Assembly: GCA_016871755.1 (NCBI GenBank)
Contig: VHCJ01000010.1
Location: forward strand, 1 to 64,000
DNA: 64,000 nucleotides
Direction of reading: 5' to 3'
From: Verrucomicrobiota bacterium
GTDB taxonomy: Bacteria; Verrucomicrobiota; Verrucomicrobiia; Opitutales; Opitutaceae
Part shown: positions 1-8,058 of the stretch, piece by piece
How the letters are laid out: every line of letters starts with the position of its first letter
How positions within the stretch are numbered: the stretch's first letter is position 1
The notes under the pieces: model-generated
Databases searched by the model: none
The model's input: the letters and a program-made list of their open reading frames with translations, nothing else
Told to the model about the DNA's origin: nothing
Made by a program: the position numbers and the translations under genes

Positions 1-176
1 AGCTCCTTGAGCCGCTTGGCCTCGTTGACCTCCATCATCCCGAACTGTCGCTTCCAACGGTGGAAGGTCTGCTCCGAGATGTTCTTCTCCTTACAGATCT
101 CCACGATGCTCTTGCCGCCGTCGGCGATCCGCAAAATGCGGATCTTGTCCTCAGTCGTATGTCGTTTGCCTTTCAT
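1..176 (-). CDS. IS3-family transposase OrfA, N-terminal fragment (truncated by window edge)
   Basis: The minus strand starts with an ATG at 176 and reads MKGKRHTTEDKIRILRIADG, followed by a helix-turn-helix ending in SEQTFHRWKRQFG. This is the N-terminal DNA-binding part of the OrfA protein of IS3/IS911-type elements, which binds the IS ends and is frameshift-fused to the OrfB catalytic part. Only about 58 codons are visible; the rest lies beyond position 1. The family match is from recognised motif content, not from a search. It is the only mobile-element gene in the window. Confidence 0.85.
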   Translation of the reverse strand, partial: MKGKRHTTEDKIRILRIADGGKSIVEICKEKNISEQTFHRWKRQFGMMEVNEAKRLKE

Positions 177-242
177 GGTCTGGGTCCTCTCTTGTGGCCC
201 AGACTAACACCCAAGGCGGCTCAAAATTTCGGGGTCAGGTCA
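1..242 (-). mobile_element. End of an IS3-family insertion sequence
   Basis: Upstream of the orfA start the minus strand ends in TGACCTGACCCC (plus-strand positions 231-242), which resembles the TG-starting terminal inverted repeats of IS3-family elements. The distance from this end to the orfA start (about 55-65 bases) is normal for the family. The other end and any target duplication are outside the window, so the boundary at 242 is an inference. Confidence 0.55.
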
Positions 243-619
243 GGCGCATCCGGCGCAACAATTCCGGATAACCCCCACCCGACCCAACCCCAGCAAAATC
301 CGGTTTCCTTTCAACCGCCCGCCGCTAGGGCAATCGAGTCCGGGCAGCACCTCCCCACAGGCTGATCCTGGCTGATTGCGTCGTGCTTACGGGGCGGTTG
401 GCGAGGTGCCTAGGGTTAGCATGGGCAGGGCCGATGCGCCATGGCCATGGTCTTGTGGGGGGCGGTCGCGGGGCGCTGGGAGGCCCGCCGTCGCCACGCT
501 GACCGTGGTCCGGCTGTTGATGCCCGGTGGGGGGCAGCGCTCGAAAAACCGGACAAAAACCGGACAAACCAAAAATCGGCATTCCGGCGAGTTTCGCGTA
601 ACTCGTTGATTGAAAGTGG
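243..619. other. Gene-free stretch between IS end and tRNA-Arg
   Basis: I see no convincing gene here. The open frames are short, lack recognisable motifs and run into the tRNA. There is a short direct repeat of an AAACCGGACAA unit around 545-568. The stretch lies just 3' of a tRNA gene, where integrative elements often insert, but no integrase or att duplication is visible. Confidence 0.5.
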
Positions 620-693
620 CGCAGCCGTAGGGAGTCGAACCCCAAACCTTCTGATCCGTAGTCAGATGCTCTATCCAATTGAGCTACGGCTGC
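620..693 (-). tRNA. tRNA-Arg (anticodon ACG)
   Basis: The minus strand folds as a tRNA of 74 bases without the encoded CCA. The acceptor arm GCAGCCG pairs with CGGCTGC and is followed by a G discriminator. The D arm is GCTC/GAGC. The anticodon stem TCTGA/TCAGA encloses the loop CTACGGA with anticodon ACG, and the T arm carries TTCGA in its loop. The ACG anticodon, normally edited to ICG, reads CGU, CGC and CGA arginine codons. Confidence 0.95.
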
Positions 694-788
694 GTGACGG
701 AAGGTAGAAAAAGGAAGGAGCGAGGCGGAAGTGCAAGCGGAATTTTCGCTCGGGAACCCAGTGGGACTGCCGGGCGACGGGCGGCGGG

Positions 789-1565
789 TCAGCGAACGTG
801 TTCGAGTCGTTGGCCGGGCGTCACTTCATCGATCTCGCCGGCGCGATAGACGCGCCCGTAACCCACGATGAAGGTCACTTTCCCCTCGTGCAGGCGGGCG
901 ATCGAGGCATCCCCCAGGGCCAGCACGGTCTCCGCCGGATTGAAGCGGAGGTAGCTCTGGATCTTGCCCGCCCGCGCCCCGAAGTCCGGAGCGCCGGGAC
1001 AGGGATGGTGCGGGTTGATCACCGCCGGGAAGATCGCGAGCGCGTCGCGCGTCGGAATGTCCGCGACCGGGAAATCATTGGTCGTGCCGATCCGCTGCCC
1101 CGCCACGTTCGCTCCGGCACTCGAACCAGCATAGGGAACGCCGGCGCTGACGCGCTCGCGGATGACCTCCCACTGCCCCGTCCGGTAGAGCTCACGCAGC
1201 AGTACAAAGGTCTCCCCACCGCCGACGAAGATCCCATCCGCCGCAAGCAGGCGACGCCGCGCTTCGGCTTCGTCCACGCGATGAAGGGACTCCGCCGCGA
1301 TGTCACCGAGGTGCGCAAACGCCCGCTGCAGGCGCAGTTCCGTCCGGTCGCGGTCCTCCGGATGCGAGGCGTGCAATACGAGAACGACGCGACGGCAGCC
1401 GGCAAAGTGCTCACGCATCACCGGCAGGGTCGCGTCCGCAAAGTGATCGCCGTTCATCATGCTGCCCCCGACGACGAGCACCGAGGGTGAAGGCGCGGCC
1501 GAAGCCCACGCCGCCGAGACCCAGATCCCGACCATCCACGCTGCCCGCCAAAGTCGTTTGCGCAT
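789..1565 (-). CDS. Exported peptidase E-like serine peptidase (family S51)
   Basis: The 258-residue product starts MRKRLWRAAWMVGIW, a basic then hydrophobic signal peptide ending in ASAAPS. The body carries VGGGETF and the S51 nucleophile motif GSSAGANVAG followed by TTNDFP, very close to dipeptidase E, which cleaves Asp-X dipeptides. An open frame extends upstream to 1682, but it overlaps the preceding gene, and the ATG at 1565 gives the signal peptide, so I use 1565. Cytosolic PepE lacks a signal peptide; here export is predicted. It is the last gene of a tightly packed four-gene operon behind an M28 peptidase (17-base gap), which suggests stepwise peptide or amide hydrolysis outside the cytoplasm. 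Cyanophycinase-like activity is an alternative. Confidence 0.85.
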   Translation of the reverse strand: MRKRLWRAAWMVGIWVSAAWASAAPSPSVLVVGGSMMNGDHFADATLPVMREHFAGCRRVVLVLHASHPEDRDRTELRLQRAFAHLGDIAAESLHRVDEAEARRRLLAADGIFVGGGETFVLLRELYRTGQWEVIRERVSAGVPYAGSSAGANVAGQRIGTTNDFPVADIPTRDALAIFPAVINPHHPCPGAPDFGARAGKIQSYLRFNPAETVLALGDASIARLHEGKVTFIVGYGRVYRAGEIDEVTPGQRLEHVR

Positions 1566-1582
1566 AGAGAAGGTGCCGGTGA

Positions 1583-3172
1583 TCAACGAGGGCCGAAGGG
1601 CCAGTAACCCACCGCCTGCATCCGGCGCTCGAGCCCAAACCGGGTGAACAGTTGCTCCGTCTCCTGCGGCGGCCGCCGCCACGCGCCCAGGGAGGTGTCG
1701 GCGGCAAGCGCGAGCACGAGATCCGCAATCACGCCCGTCGAATCCACCACGATCTGCTCCGGCAACTTGTCGATGGTATCCGCCAGATCGTGATAATAGC
1801 GGACCGAGTCCCGGGGAATAGGTGCGTTGAAGGTGATCGCCCTCACGCCGGCGAGTTGGTAGGGCGTGTGATCGCTGGCGAACCAGTTGATGTTCTGGAC
1901 GCCCGTGGGAAGACGCTTCGCCCCACGGAGATCGTTCCAGCGCTCGAGGAAGGGTACGAGCGTGTCGTCGCCAAGCGCGTTCACCGCGATCGGGACGCCC
2001 ACCATGTCGAGGTTGATCATCGCCACCACCGGTTCATCCCCGAGACGGGCGGCCTGATGGCGCGATCCCCAGAAGCCCTGTTCCTCGCCGTTGAGCCAGA
2101 CGATCTCCACCGTCCGCCCAAGGTCGCGGCCTCGCAGCAGGTCTGCGAGCGCAAATAGTTGCGCGACCCCGAGTCCGTTGTCCAACGCACCTTGACCGAG
2201 ATCCCAGCTGTCCACGTGCGCCCCCACCACGATCCGCTCCGGGGAGCGACCCGGAAAGCGCAGCACCAAGTTCGCAGTCTCGACCTCAAGGCAGCGCGAG
2301 CGCGTCTCGACCCGGAGCCGCACCGGGGTGCCGCGCTCCCGCAGGCGGCGGAGCCAGTTGCCTTCTTCCTGTGCGATCGAATACACGGGCAGCGGCAGCG
2401 GCGCTCCGACGAAGCTTCCGGTCCGCGCCAATAATTGCCCACCCCCTTCCCGATTGATGAACAGGAGCGCTCCGACGCGACGCTCCGCGGCGATGCGAAC
2501 GAACTCCGCCGTCTGGAGCGGCGTGCCCGGGCTGATCAGGCCGACCTTGCCGGACACGTCCTCATCGGGATAGTCCGCCGGGCCACCGTTTCTCAGGTCG
2601 ATCAGCTCCGCCGCGAAGGGCGCGTGCGGCTGCGAATACCCGAGGGCGGCCACCCGCAACCGTCGGCCGAACGGGGCGACCACATCCACCCGATCTTCCA
2701 AGCGCTCCCAACCCGGCATCCGGAAAGGCTCCCGCTCGGGTTCCAGCCCGAGGGCGCGGAGTTCCCGGACGAGCACCTCAATCGCCCGGCGATCTGCAGG
2801 CGACCCGGTCAGGCGGCCCCCGGCGTCATCGCACAGGTGGGTGAGCATGGCATGGGCCCGCGCCCCGGCCTCCACCGCCGTGGACGGAACCGCGTTCGCC
2901 GCCGCCGGGAGCATCGTTCCCGCAGGAGACGACGTCGCCGCCGGGGCCAGGTTCGCCACCGGTGAGGACGCGCCCGCTGGGTTGGAAGCCGCAGCGGCCG
3001 ATGCAGCCGCAACCGGGGCCGCCGACTGGGCGAAGAGCGGACTCGCCGCGACACCGGCGCCGCCAGCCAGAAGGGTCAGAAGCGCGCAGCGGAAACCCGA
3101 CGGGAGCAGCGCGGGGACGAAGCGCGGGGAACAATGCATGGAAGGAGAAGAGCCTGGACCGCTTTTCCGCAT
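1583..3172 (-). CDS. Exported M28 zinc aminopeptidase with PA-like insert
   Basis: The 529-residue product has a signal region (hydrophobic core ALLTLLAGGAGVAA, then FAQS), an Ala/Pro/Ser-rich linker, a PA-like segment and a C-terminal M28 catalytic domain. Visible metal and catalytic motifs are GAHVDSWD, GALDNGLG, NGEEQGFWG, NLDMVG and SDHTPYQ, matching the His-Asp-Glu-Asp-His pattern of M28 peptidases and carboxypeptidase Q. The start is the ATG at 3172, which overlaps the upstream stop as TGATG and so suggests translational coupling; an ATG at 3139 is the alternative. It lies in one operon with a BNR protein, a toroid protein and an S51 peptidase. The substrate is unknown. Confidence 0.85.
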   Translation of the reverse strand: MRKSGPGSSPSMHCSPRFVPALLPSGFRCALLTLLAGGAGVAASPLFAQSAAPVAAASAAAASNPAGASSPVANLAPAATSSPAGTMLPAAANAVPSTAVEAGARAHAMLTHLCDDAGGRLTGSPADRRAIEVLVRELRALGLEPEREPFRMPGWERLEDRVDVVAPFGRRLRVAALGYSQPHAPFAAELIDLRNGGPADYPDEDVSGKVGLISPGTPLQTAEFVRIAAERRVGALLFINREGGGQLLARTGSFVGAPLPLPVYSIAQEEGNWLRRLRERGTPVRLRVETRSRCLEVETANLVLRFPGRSPERIVVGAHVDSWDLGQGALDNGLGVAQLFALADLLRGRDLGRTVEIVWLNGEEQGFWGSRHQAARLGDEPVVAMINLDMVGVPIAVNALGDDTLVPFLERWNDLRGAKRLPTGVQNINWFASDHTPYQLAGVRAITFNAPIPRDSVRYYHDLADTIDKLPEQIVVDSTGVIADLVLALAADTSLGAWRRPPQETEQLFTRFGLERRMQAVGYWPFGPR

Positions 3173-5097
3173 CAGGGATTCCTGATCCGGTCGGTGATCG
3201 TGAGCGTGTTGAAGTCGAGGATTCGCTCGAGACGCCCGTTCGTCAACGTGAGCTTCTGCGAGCCGCGCTCGGCATTCAGGTAGGGGCCTTCGAACAGCTT
3301 CCACGCGGACGTGTCGCTGGGCCGGCCGTTTACCACCGGCGTACGCCCGTAGGTGAACTCCAGCTTCCGGCCGCGCAGCGACGTGAAGCTCACCGTCGGC
3401 ACCGGCTCCAGCGAGAACCGGAGCGGCAGCGCGCGGATCGCGGCCTGAAAGGCGGCGAATGAAGGGAATTCCGAAGCACTCGCCGCTTGGACGATCGTCC
3501 CGTTCCTGAGATGCGGGCTGTACAGCCGGCGATCCCCGGAGTCCTGCTTCGAGCCAGTCCACGAGGAGCGGTACACGAGCGACCGCTGCAGTTCGTAGGG
3601 CGCGAGCGGCCGGTAGGCGAGGAAGGCGTTGCCGCCGCGCGCGAAGATCCAGCCCGACGCGTCCTCCGTGAGGTCGACCAGGTCCTTCGACAAGAACCCG
3701 TTGATGTGGGGAAAGCGGGTGCCGGGGGCGATGTTGTACAGCGCGATGACCGTATCCTGATCCTGCAGGACCTGCTCGTAGCGCGAGGCCCCGAGGAACT
3801 TGTCCGGCGAGTCATACGAGGCCTTACCCTCGGTCGTCACCGAGCGCATCATCTGCTCCGGGAACTCCGCGAAGTACATCCGCAGGTCCTCCATGGACGA
3901 GACGGGGTGCATGGAGAACATTGTGTTGTGCACCCCGCGCGGATCCGGGACCGACCACGTCACGTCCCAGACGTGGGCTTGGATCGGGTCGCTGATGCCG
4001 CCCTGGTAGGAGCCGACGGCGTAGTCGCGGCGGGAGTAGTTGAGCTTGTAGATCGGCGCCATCTCCACGTCGCTGCCGCGCCAGCGGCGGCGGGAGCGCT
4101 TCAGGTCGCGCTGCATGAAGTCGCCGCCGCGGTCGACGCCGATGCGGTAGATCACCTCGGGCAGGTCGTAGTGCCGAGCGACGGTCGCGAAATAGACGCC
4201 GAAGCCGCCGTAGGCCGCGGGCGGGGGCGTGTTGCCGAGCAGCAGCCAGCTGAAGAACGACGAGAGCGAGTTCCACCGCTCGATCACCGAGGTGTCGTCG
4301 GTGCGCGCATTGGCGCCGTGCAACACGCCGTCAAGGGAGTTGGCGAACTGGTCGGCGAAGATCCAATCCAACATCATCCTTGCCCTCAGCCGCATCGCCG
4401 GATCCTCGGCCCACGCCGCGAGGTAGGTGAGCGGGATCGCGTACTCGCCGATGTAGTGGGAGCAGGTGAATTCACCCTGTCCGATGGTCGTGGTCAGCCG
4501 CATCCAGTGAATGAGGTAGTCGCGCGCCTCGGCCAGGTTCTCCTCCGAACTCTTGCCGGTGTACCACGAGGAGCCGGGTTCGTTCGGGTACAACTGCGCC
4601 ATCAGATAAAGGGATGCGTAGTACATCGCCCAGTGGTTTTCAGTGTCACCGCGCAGCTGCATCACCGAGCTCCAGGCGCGCCGGATCGCAGCCCGCGCCT
4701 CCGGAGAAAGCCGGTCGCGGCCGAGGTAGGCCACGCCGGCCGCCGGGAACATCCAGAACGGGCTGCTGCCCGGCGACTTCATCAACTCGATCACGCTGCG
4801 GGAGCAACGCTCCAGATCGCGGCCCAACGCCAGTCGCACCGACACTCCGACGAGGTCGCCGATCAGGGGATCACTCGGCTTCGAGAGGCTGGAATACCAT
4901 TCGAGCACTTCCGCGATCCGCGCCTCGTAGGCGACCCGGCGCTCCTCCGCACTGGCCACCGGCAGGGTCGAGGGCATCGGCCCCACATGCGAAGGCTGGG
5001 CGCGGAGGATCGAAGCTCCTGCGAGAAGAAGGCAAACGGCGAACCACGCGGCAACGACGCAGGGGCGGCGGGAGGGGGTCGTCGTGGAACCACTCAT
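3172..5097 (-). CDS. Secreted toroid/polysaccharide-lyase-like protein of unknown function (paralogue A)
   Basis: The 641-residue product begins with a signal peptide (hydrophobic core AAWFAVCLLLAGASI, then LRAQ). A helical N-terminal half carries GDTENHWAMYYASL and GQGEFTCSHYIGEYAIP. A later part contains YDSPDKF, PGTRFPHI and GWIFARGGNAFLAYRPL, which recall the beta-sandwich of heparinase II/III-like lyases. I do not recognise an assigned family; an alpha/alpha-toroid lyase or hydrolase is an inference. A clear paralogue sits at 12399-14336, also paired with a BNR gene. The start overlaps the upstream stop as ATGA and the end overlaps the M28 start, so the operon is probably translationally coupled. 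Confidence 0.7.
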   Translation of the reverse strand: MSGSTTTPSRRPCVVAAWFAVCLLLAGASILRAQPSHVGPMPSTLPVASAEERRVAYEARIAEVLEWYSSLSKPSDPLIGDLVGVSVRLALGRDLERCSRSVIELMKSPGSSPFWMFPAAGVAYLGRDRLSPEARAAIRRAWSSVMQLRGDTENHWAMYYASLYLMAQLYPNEPGSSWYTGKSSEENLAEARDYLIHWMRLTTTIGQGEFTCSHYIGEYAIPLTYLAAWAEDPAMRLRARMMLDWIFADQFANSLDGVLHGANARTDDTSVIERWNSLSSFFSWLLLGNTPPPAAYGGFGVYFATVARHYDLPEVIYRIGVDRGGDFMQRDLKRSRRRWRGSDVEMAPIYKLNYSRRDYAVGSYQGGISDPIQAHVWDVTWSVPDPRGVHNTMFSMHPVSSMEDLRMYFAEFPEQMMRSVTTEGKASYDSPDKFLGASRYEQVLQDQDTVIALYNIAPGTRFPHINGFLSKDLVDLTEDASGWIFARGGNAFLAYRPLAPYELQRSLVYRSSWTGSKQDSGDRRLYSPHLRNGTIVQAASASEFPSFAAFQAAIRALPLRFSLEPVPTVSFTSLRGRKLEFTYGRTPVVNGRPSDTSAWKLFEGPYLNAERGSQKLTLTNGRLERILDFNTLTITDRIRNP

Positions 5098-6179
5098 GGA
5101 GAAGGCTTCCGAAGAAAGAGAAACTGGCTGACTGTCGATCCCTTCAGCCCCGTCTCACGCCAGGTCCGCCCGAAGTCATCCGAGCGGTAAACATCTTCGG
5201 TGCGCACGCTGACGTAGAGCGCATCGGTATCGGGATCGATCCCGACGCGCATGATCCGGCCGTCGGTCGGAAGCCCCTCCCGGCGGGGGGTCCAAGTCCG
5301 GCCGCCGTCCTCCGAAACCACGAGGCCCTGATTCCAGCTTGAGAGCGCGATGCGGTTGGGCTGGAGCGTGCCGAAGTCGATGTTGTACCACGCTCCGTCC
5401 TCGGCGAGGTCCGGGATGCGGGTCCAGGTGGCACCGGAGTCGCGCGAGACCTGGACGCCGTCCCGCTGCGTCGCCGCCATCCACCAGGCAGGGTTGGCGG
5501 GAGACTGACGCACGTCGTAGACCGTGGCGCGCGTCGGCAGCACCCGGCGCCAGCGCACCCCACCGTTCTCGGTCAGGAACACACCCGCCTCACAGCCGAT
5601 CAGCAGTCGGCCCGCCCGGGTGCGGTCCACTTCGATCGCCTGGGTGTACTTTCCCCGGTCCGGCAGGCCCTTCTCGCGGCGCCCCCACGTCCAGCCGCGA
5701 TCCGTGGACACCGCGAAGCCATCGGGCAACGCGAGGTAGACGGTATCCGGCGCGTTCGGGTCCACCGCCACATCCTTCGGCTCCGTCATGTCCCAACCGG
5801 TGGCGATGCGGAACCGCTCGCCGCCATCGCGGCTGACGAGCGCCCCGTTGAGCATCGCGAGATAAATCATCCGGTGGTCGCGCGGGTCGAACGACGCCGC
5901 GCTGACGTGCAGGAGGTTGGGCCCGAAGTGCTCGAAGGTCCCCTCTCCGGTACGGAGGTAGAGGCCGCTCAGCGTGACCAGCTTCGAGCCGATGACGTAG
6001 CTCCGGTTGATGCTGGCGGAGAGAATCAGCTCATGGGCGGGCGCAGCAGGCACGGCCGCGGGCTCGGGTACCGCCGCGCCTGCGGCCATACTGGCCAAGC
6101 CCAGCCCAACCACGCCCGCAAGCGAGCGGAGCCAGCGGAGTCCGGCCCGGCCCGCCTTCTGGCGTTGCCCCGCACGCAC
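5094..6179 (-). CDS. Exported BNR-repeat beta-propeller protein (paralogue A)
   Basis: About 361 residues with six Asp-box/BNR motifs (SRDGGERF, STDRGWTW, TENGGVRW, SRDSGATW, SEDGGRTW, SDDFGRTW), the pattern of sialidase- and sortilin-like beta-propellers. The start is uncertain because no ATG precedes the hydrophobic segment LRSLAGVVGLGLASMAAG. The GTG at 6179 gives a basic N-terminus and a signal peptide; a GTG at 6203 is possible. The longer frame to 6848 crosses the divergent RidA gene and is rejected. No catalytic sialidase residues could be confirmed, so it may bind rather than cleave glycans. It is the first gene of the four-gene operon ending at 789 and has a paralogue at 11380-12402. 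Confidence 0.75.
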   Translation of the reverse strand: MRAGQRQKAGRAGLRWLRSLAGVVGLGLASMAAGAAVPEPAAVPAAPAHELILSASINRSYVIGSKLVTLSGLYLRTGEGTFEHFGPNLLHVSAASFDPRDHRMIYLAMLNGALVSRDGGERFRIATGWDMTEPKDVAVDPNAPDTVYLALPDGFAVSTDRGWTWGRREKGLPDRGKYTQAIEVDRTRAGRLLIGCEAGVFLTENGGVRWRRVLPTRATVYDVRQSPANPAWWMAATQRDGVQVSRDSGATWTRIPDLAEDGAWYNIDFGTLQPNRIALSSWNQGLVVSEDGGRTWTPRREGLPTDGRIMRVGIDPDTDALYVSVRTEDVYRSDDFGRTWRETGLKGSTVSQFLFLRKPSP

Positions 6180-6209
6180 GAACGCGCCAACACCGTTGTC
6201 CACACCGCC

Positions 6210-6746
6210 ATGACACTCGCGTCGCGACTCCTCCTGACCGCCCTCCTCACCCTGCCCGGACTGGCCTGCGGCGCACCCGCTTCCGACCATCCCGAGGCGA
6301 AGCTCGCCGCGTTGGGCCTGACCCTGCCGACACCCGCTCCGGTCGTCGCCAACTACGTTCCCGCCGTCCGCAGCGGCAACCTCGTCTTCCTCGCCGGCCA
6401 GATCCCGCGCTCCGCCGACGGGAAAGTCATCGTCGGCAAAGTGCCGACGACCGCCTCCGAGGAACAGGGCCAGGCCGCCGCCCGCACCTGCGCGCTGCAG
6501 CTGCTGGCCGCGCTGAAGGCCGAGATCGGCGACTTGGGCAAGGTCCGCCGCGTCGTCCGCGTGGGCGGCTTCATTCAGAGCGCGGACACGTTCACGCAGC
6601 AGCCGAAGGTCCTGAACGGCTGCTCGGACCTGCTGGTCGCGGTGTTCGGCGACCGCGGTCGCCATGCCCGAGCGGCCGTCGGCGTGAACGCTCTGCCGGC
6701 CGGAGCGGTGGTCGAGGTGGAAATGGTGGTCGAGGTCGCGGACTGA
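6210..6746 (+). CDS. Exported RidA/YjgF-family protein
   Basis: The 178-residue product starts MTLASRLLLTALLTLPGLACGAPA, a plausible Sec signal peptide, followed by a complete Rid domain: VANYVPAVRSGNLVFLAGQIP, a central helix, VRRVVRVGGFIQS, and HARAAVGVNALPAG, where the Arg matches the catalytic arginine of imine deaminases of this superfamily. Rid proteins hydrolyse reactive enamines and imines released by PLP enzymes and are normally cytosolic, so the signal peptide is notable. It diverges from the operon starting near 6179 and converges, with a 13-base gap, on an exported PLP enzyme. A longer in-frame extension upstream overlaps the divergent gene and is not used. Confidence 0.85.
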   Translation: MTLASRLLLTALLTLPGLACGAPASDHPEAKLAALGLTLPTPAPVVANYVPAVRSGNLVFLAGQIPRSADGKVIVGKVPTTASEEQGQAAARTCALQLLAALKAEIGDLGKVRRVVRVGGFIQSADTFTQQPKVLNGCSDLLVAVFGDRGRHARAAVGVNALPAGAVVEVEMVVEVAD

Positions 6747-6759
6747 CGGCATCGTCGGC

Positions 6760-8058
6760 TCAGAGTTCGCGGAGGGAGTCGCGGACGCCCGCGACGACGC
6801 GCTCGCATTCGTCGGGCAGGTTGCTGACGTGCGTGGAGACACGCACACCCTGCAACCCCTGCTCGGTCACCGGACGGCAACGGAGTCCACGCTGGTCGAG
6901 CAGGAACCGGAAGGTCCGGGCGGCGTTGGCCCGCGGGTGCTGGAACGTGACCATGGAGCCGCGCAAGGCGGGATCGCGGGGGCTGAGGAGGGTGACCCCA
7001 GAAAGGCGCGAAAGTTCGTCATGGAGGAAACTCGCCATCTCGTGTCCGCGCGCCGCGATCCGGTCCGTCCCGATCGCGCGCTGGAAGCGCATCGCCTCGG
7101 CCACCGCCTCGATGGTCGCGGCGTTGCGGGTACCGTACTCATGGCGCCACGCTCCGGGCGCGTAGTCGATGTCGCCGGGTAACCAGGACACCTCAGCCGA
7201 ATATGAGCCGATGCCGGTGGGGGCGACGTCGTTCCAGCGCGAACGGCGGAGGTAGAGAAGTCCGGTCTCGTGCGGAGCACCGAGCCACTTGTGTCCGCTC
7301 GCTGCATAGGAGTCGCACTCAAGCGCGGCCAGATTGAGCGGGACCATGCCGATCGCTTGGGCACCGTCGACGTGGAACCAGATGCCGCGGGAACGGGCCA
7401 CCGCCGCGATGGCGGCGACGGGAAGGATCAGTCCGGTCGTGCAGGTGATATGGCTCACCTGGATGACGCGCGTCCGGGGCGTGACGAGTGCGAGGATGCG
7501 CCGGAGGTTCTCCTCGGATGATTCGATCGCGGGCTCGAAGACCCGCGCGACCACGCCGCGCAGCCGCGCCTGATTGAGCCACGGAAAGGATCCGCCCGGG
7601 TGAGCGTGACTCTCAAAGATCACTTCGTCGCCCGCCCGCAGCGAGAGACCCGCTGCGACGATCGAAGTCGCCTCAGTCGCATTCCGCACGAAGCACAGCT
7701 CATCCCGCTCGGCCCCGAGAAACTCCGCCGCCACCGCCCGCGCGGCCGCGAGACGCTCGTGACCGGTCTCCGAATGCTCCTGCAGTTCGTTCGTGGTTCT
7801 TACGGCCCGGTCGAGCACCGCTTGGGGAGCGGGACCAAGCCCGCCGGTGTTCAGGTAAACGGGGTCCGTCCGCAACGGATAGCACGCCCGGACCGCCCGC
7901 CAAAACGCCTCCGGACGCGCGGCGTCGTAGGACGGCAGCGCCGTGGCCCCCGGGGCTGCGGAGACCTTTGGTCCCTCACCGGGCGAGGCACAGCCGGTCA
8001 GCGCCGAAAGGGCACCCAAGCCCAATCCTTGAACGAAACGACGACGGTGGGAATTCAT
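6760..8058 (-). CDS. Tat-exported lipoprotein class V aminotransferase-fold PLP enzyme
   Basis: The 432-residue product starts MNSHRRRFVQGLGLGALSALTGC, combining a twin-arginine motif (RRRF) with a lipobox (LTGC, Cys23), so Tat export and lipidation are predicted. The body is a fold-type I PLP enzyme of aminotransferase class V, resembling isopenicillin N epimerase-like proteins: FVRNATEATS for phosphate binding, FHVDGAQAIG with the pyridine-binding Asp, and SGHKWLGAPHETG with the Schiff-base Lys. Tat is the route for folded, cofactor-loaded proteins, which fits. It is the last gene of the 14336-6760 operon (ATGA overlap with the DUF6807 gene). The reaction (epimerase, desulfurase, lyase or aminotransferase) cannot be told. 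Confidence 0.85.
   Translation of the reverse strand: MNSHRRRFVQGLGLGALSALTGCASPGEGPKVSAAPGATALPSYDAARPEAFWRAVRACYPLRTDPVYLNTGGLGPAPQAVLDRAVRTTNELQEHSETGHERLAAARAVAAEFLGAERDELCFVRNATEATSIVAAGLSLRAGDEVIFESHAHPGGSFPWLNQARLRGVVARVFEPAIESSEENLRRILALVTPRTRVIQVSHITCTTGLILPVAAIAAVARSRGIWFHVDGAQAIGMVPLNLAALECDSYAASGHKWLGAPHETGLLYLRRSRWNDVAPTGIGSYSAEVSWLPGDIDYAPGAWRHEYGTRNAATIEAVAEAMRFQRAIGTDRIAARGHEMASFLHDELSRLSGVTLLSPRDPALRGSMVTFQHPRANAARTFRFLLDQRGLRCRPVTEQGLQGVRVSTHVSNLPDECERVVAGVRDSLREL

Noticed and set aside
545-568. CRISPR-like repeat
   Set aside because: There are only two short units (AAACCGGACAA), with no spacers and no cas genes in the window.
3487-5190. 567-residue plus-strand frame over toroid A
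   Set aside because: It is antisense to a gene with a clear paralogue in the window, and the composition looks like a shadow.
5874-6209. N-terminal extension of the RidA-like frame
   Set aside because: It overlaps the divergent BNR gene, and the ATG at 6210 gives a clean signal peptide.
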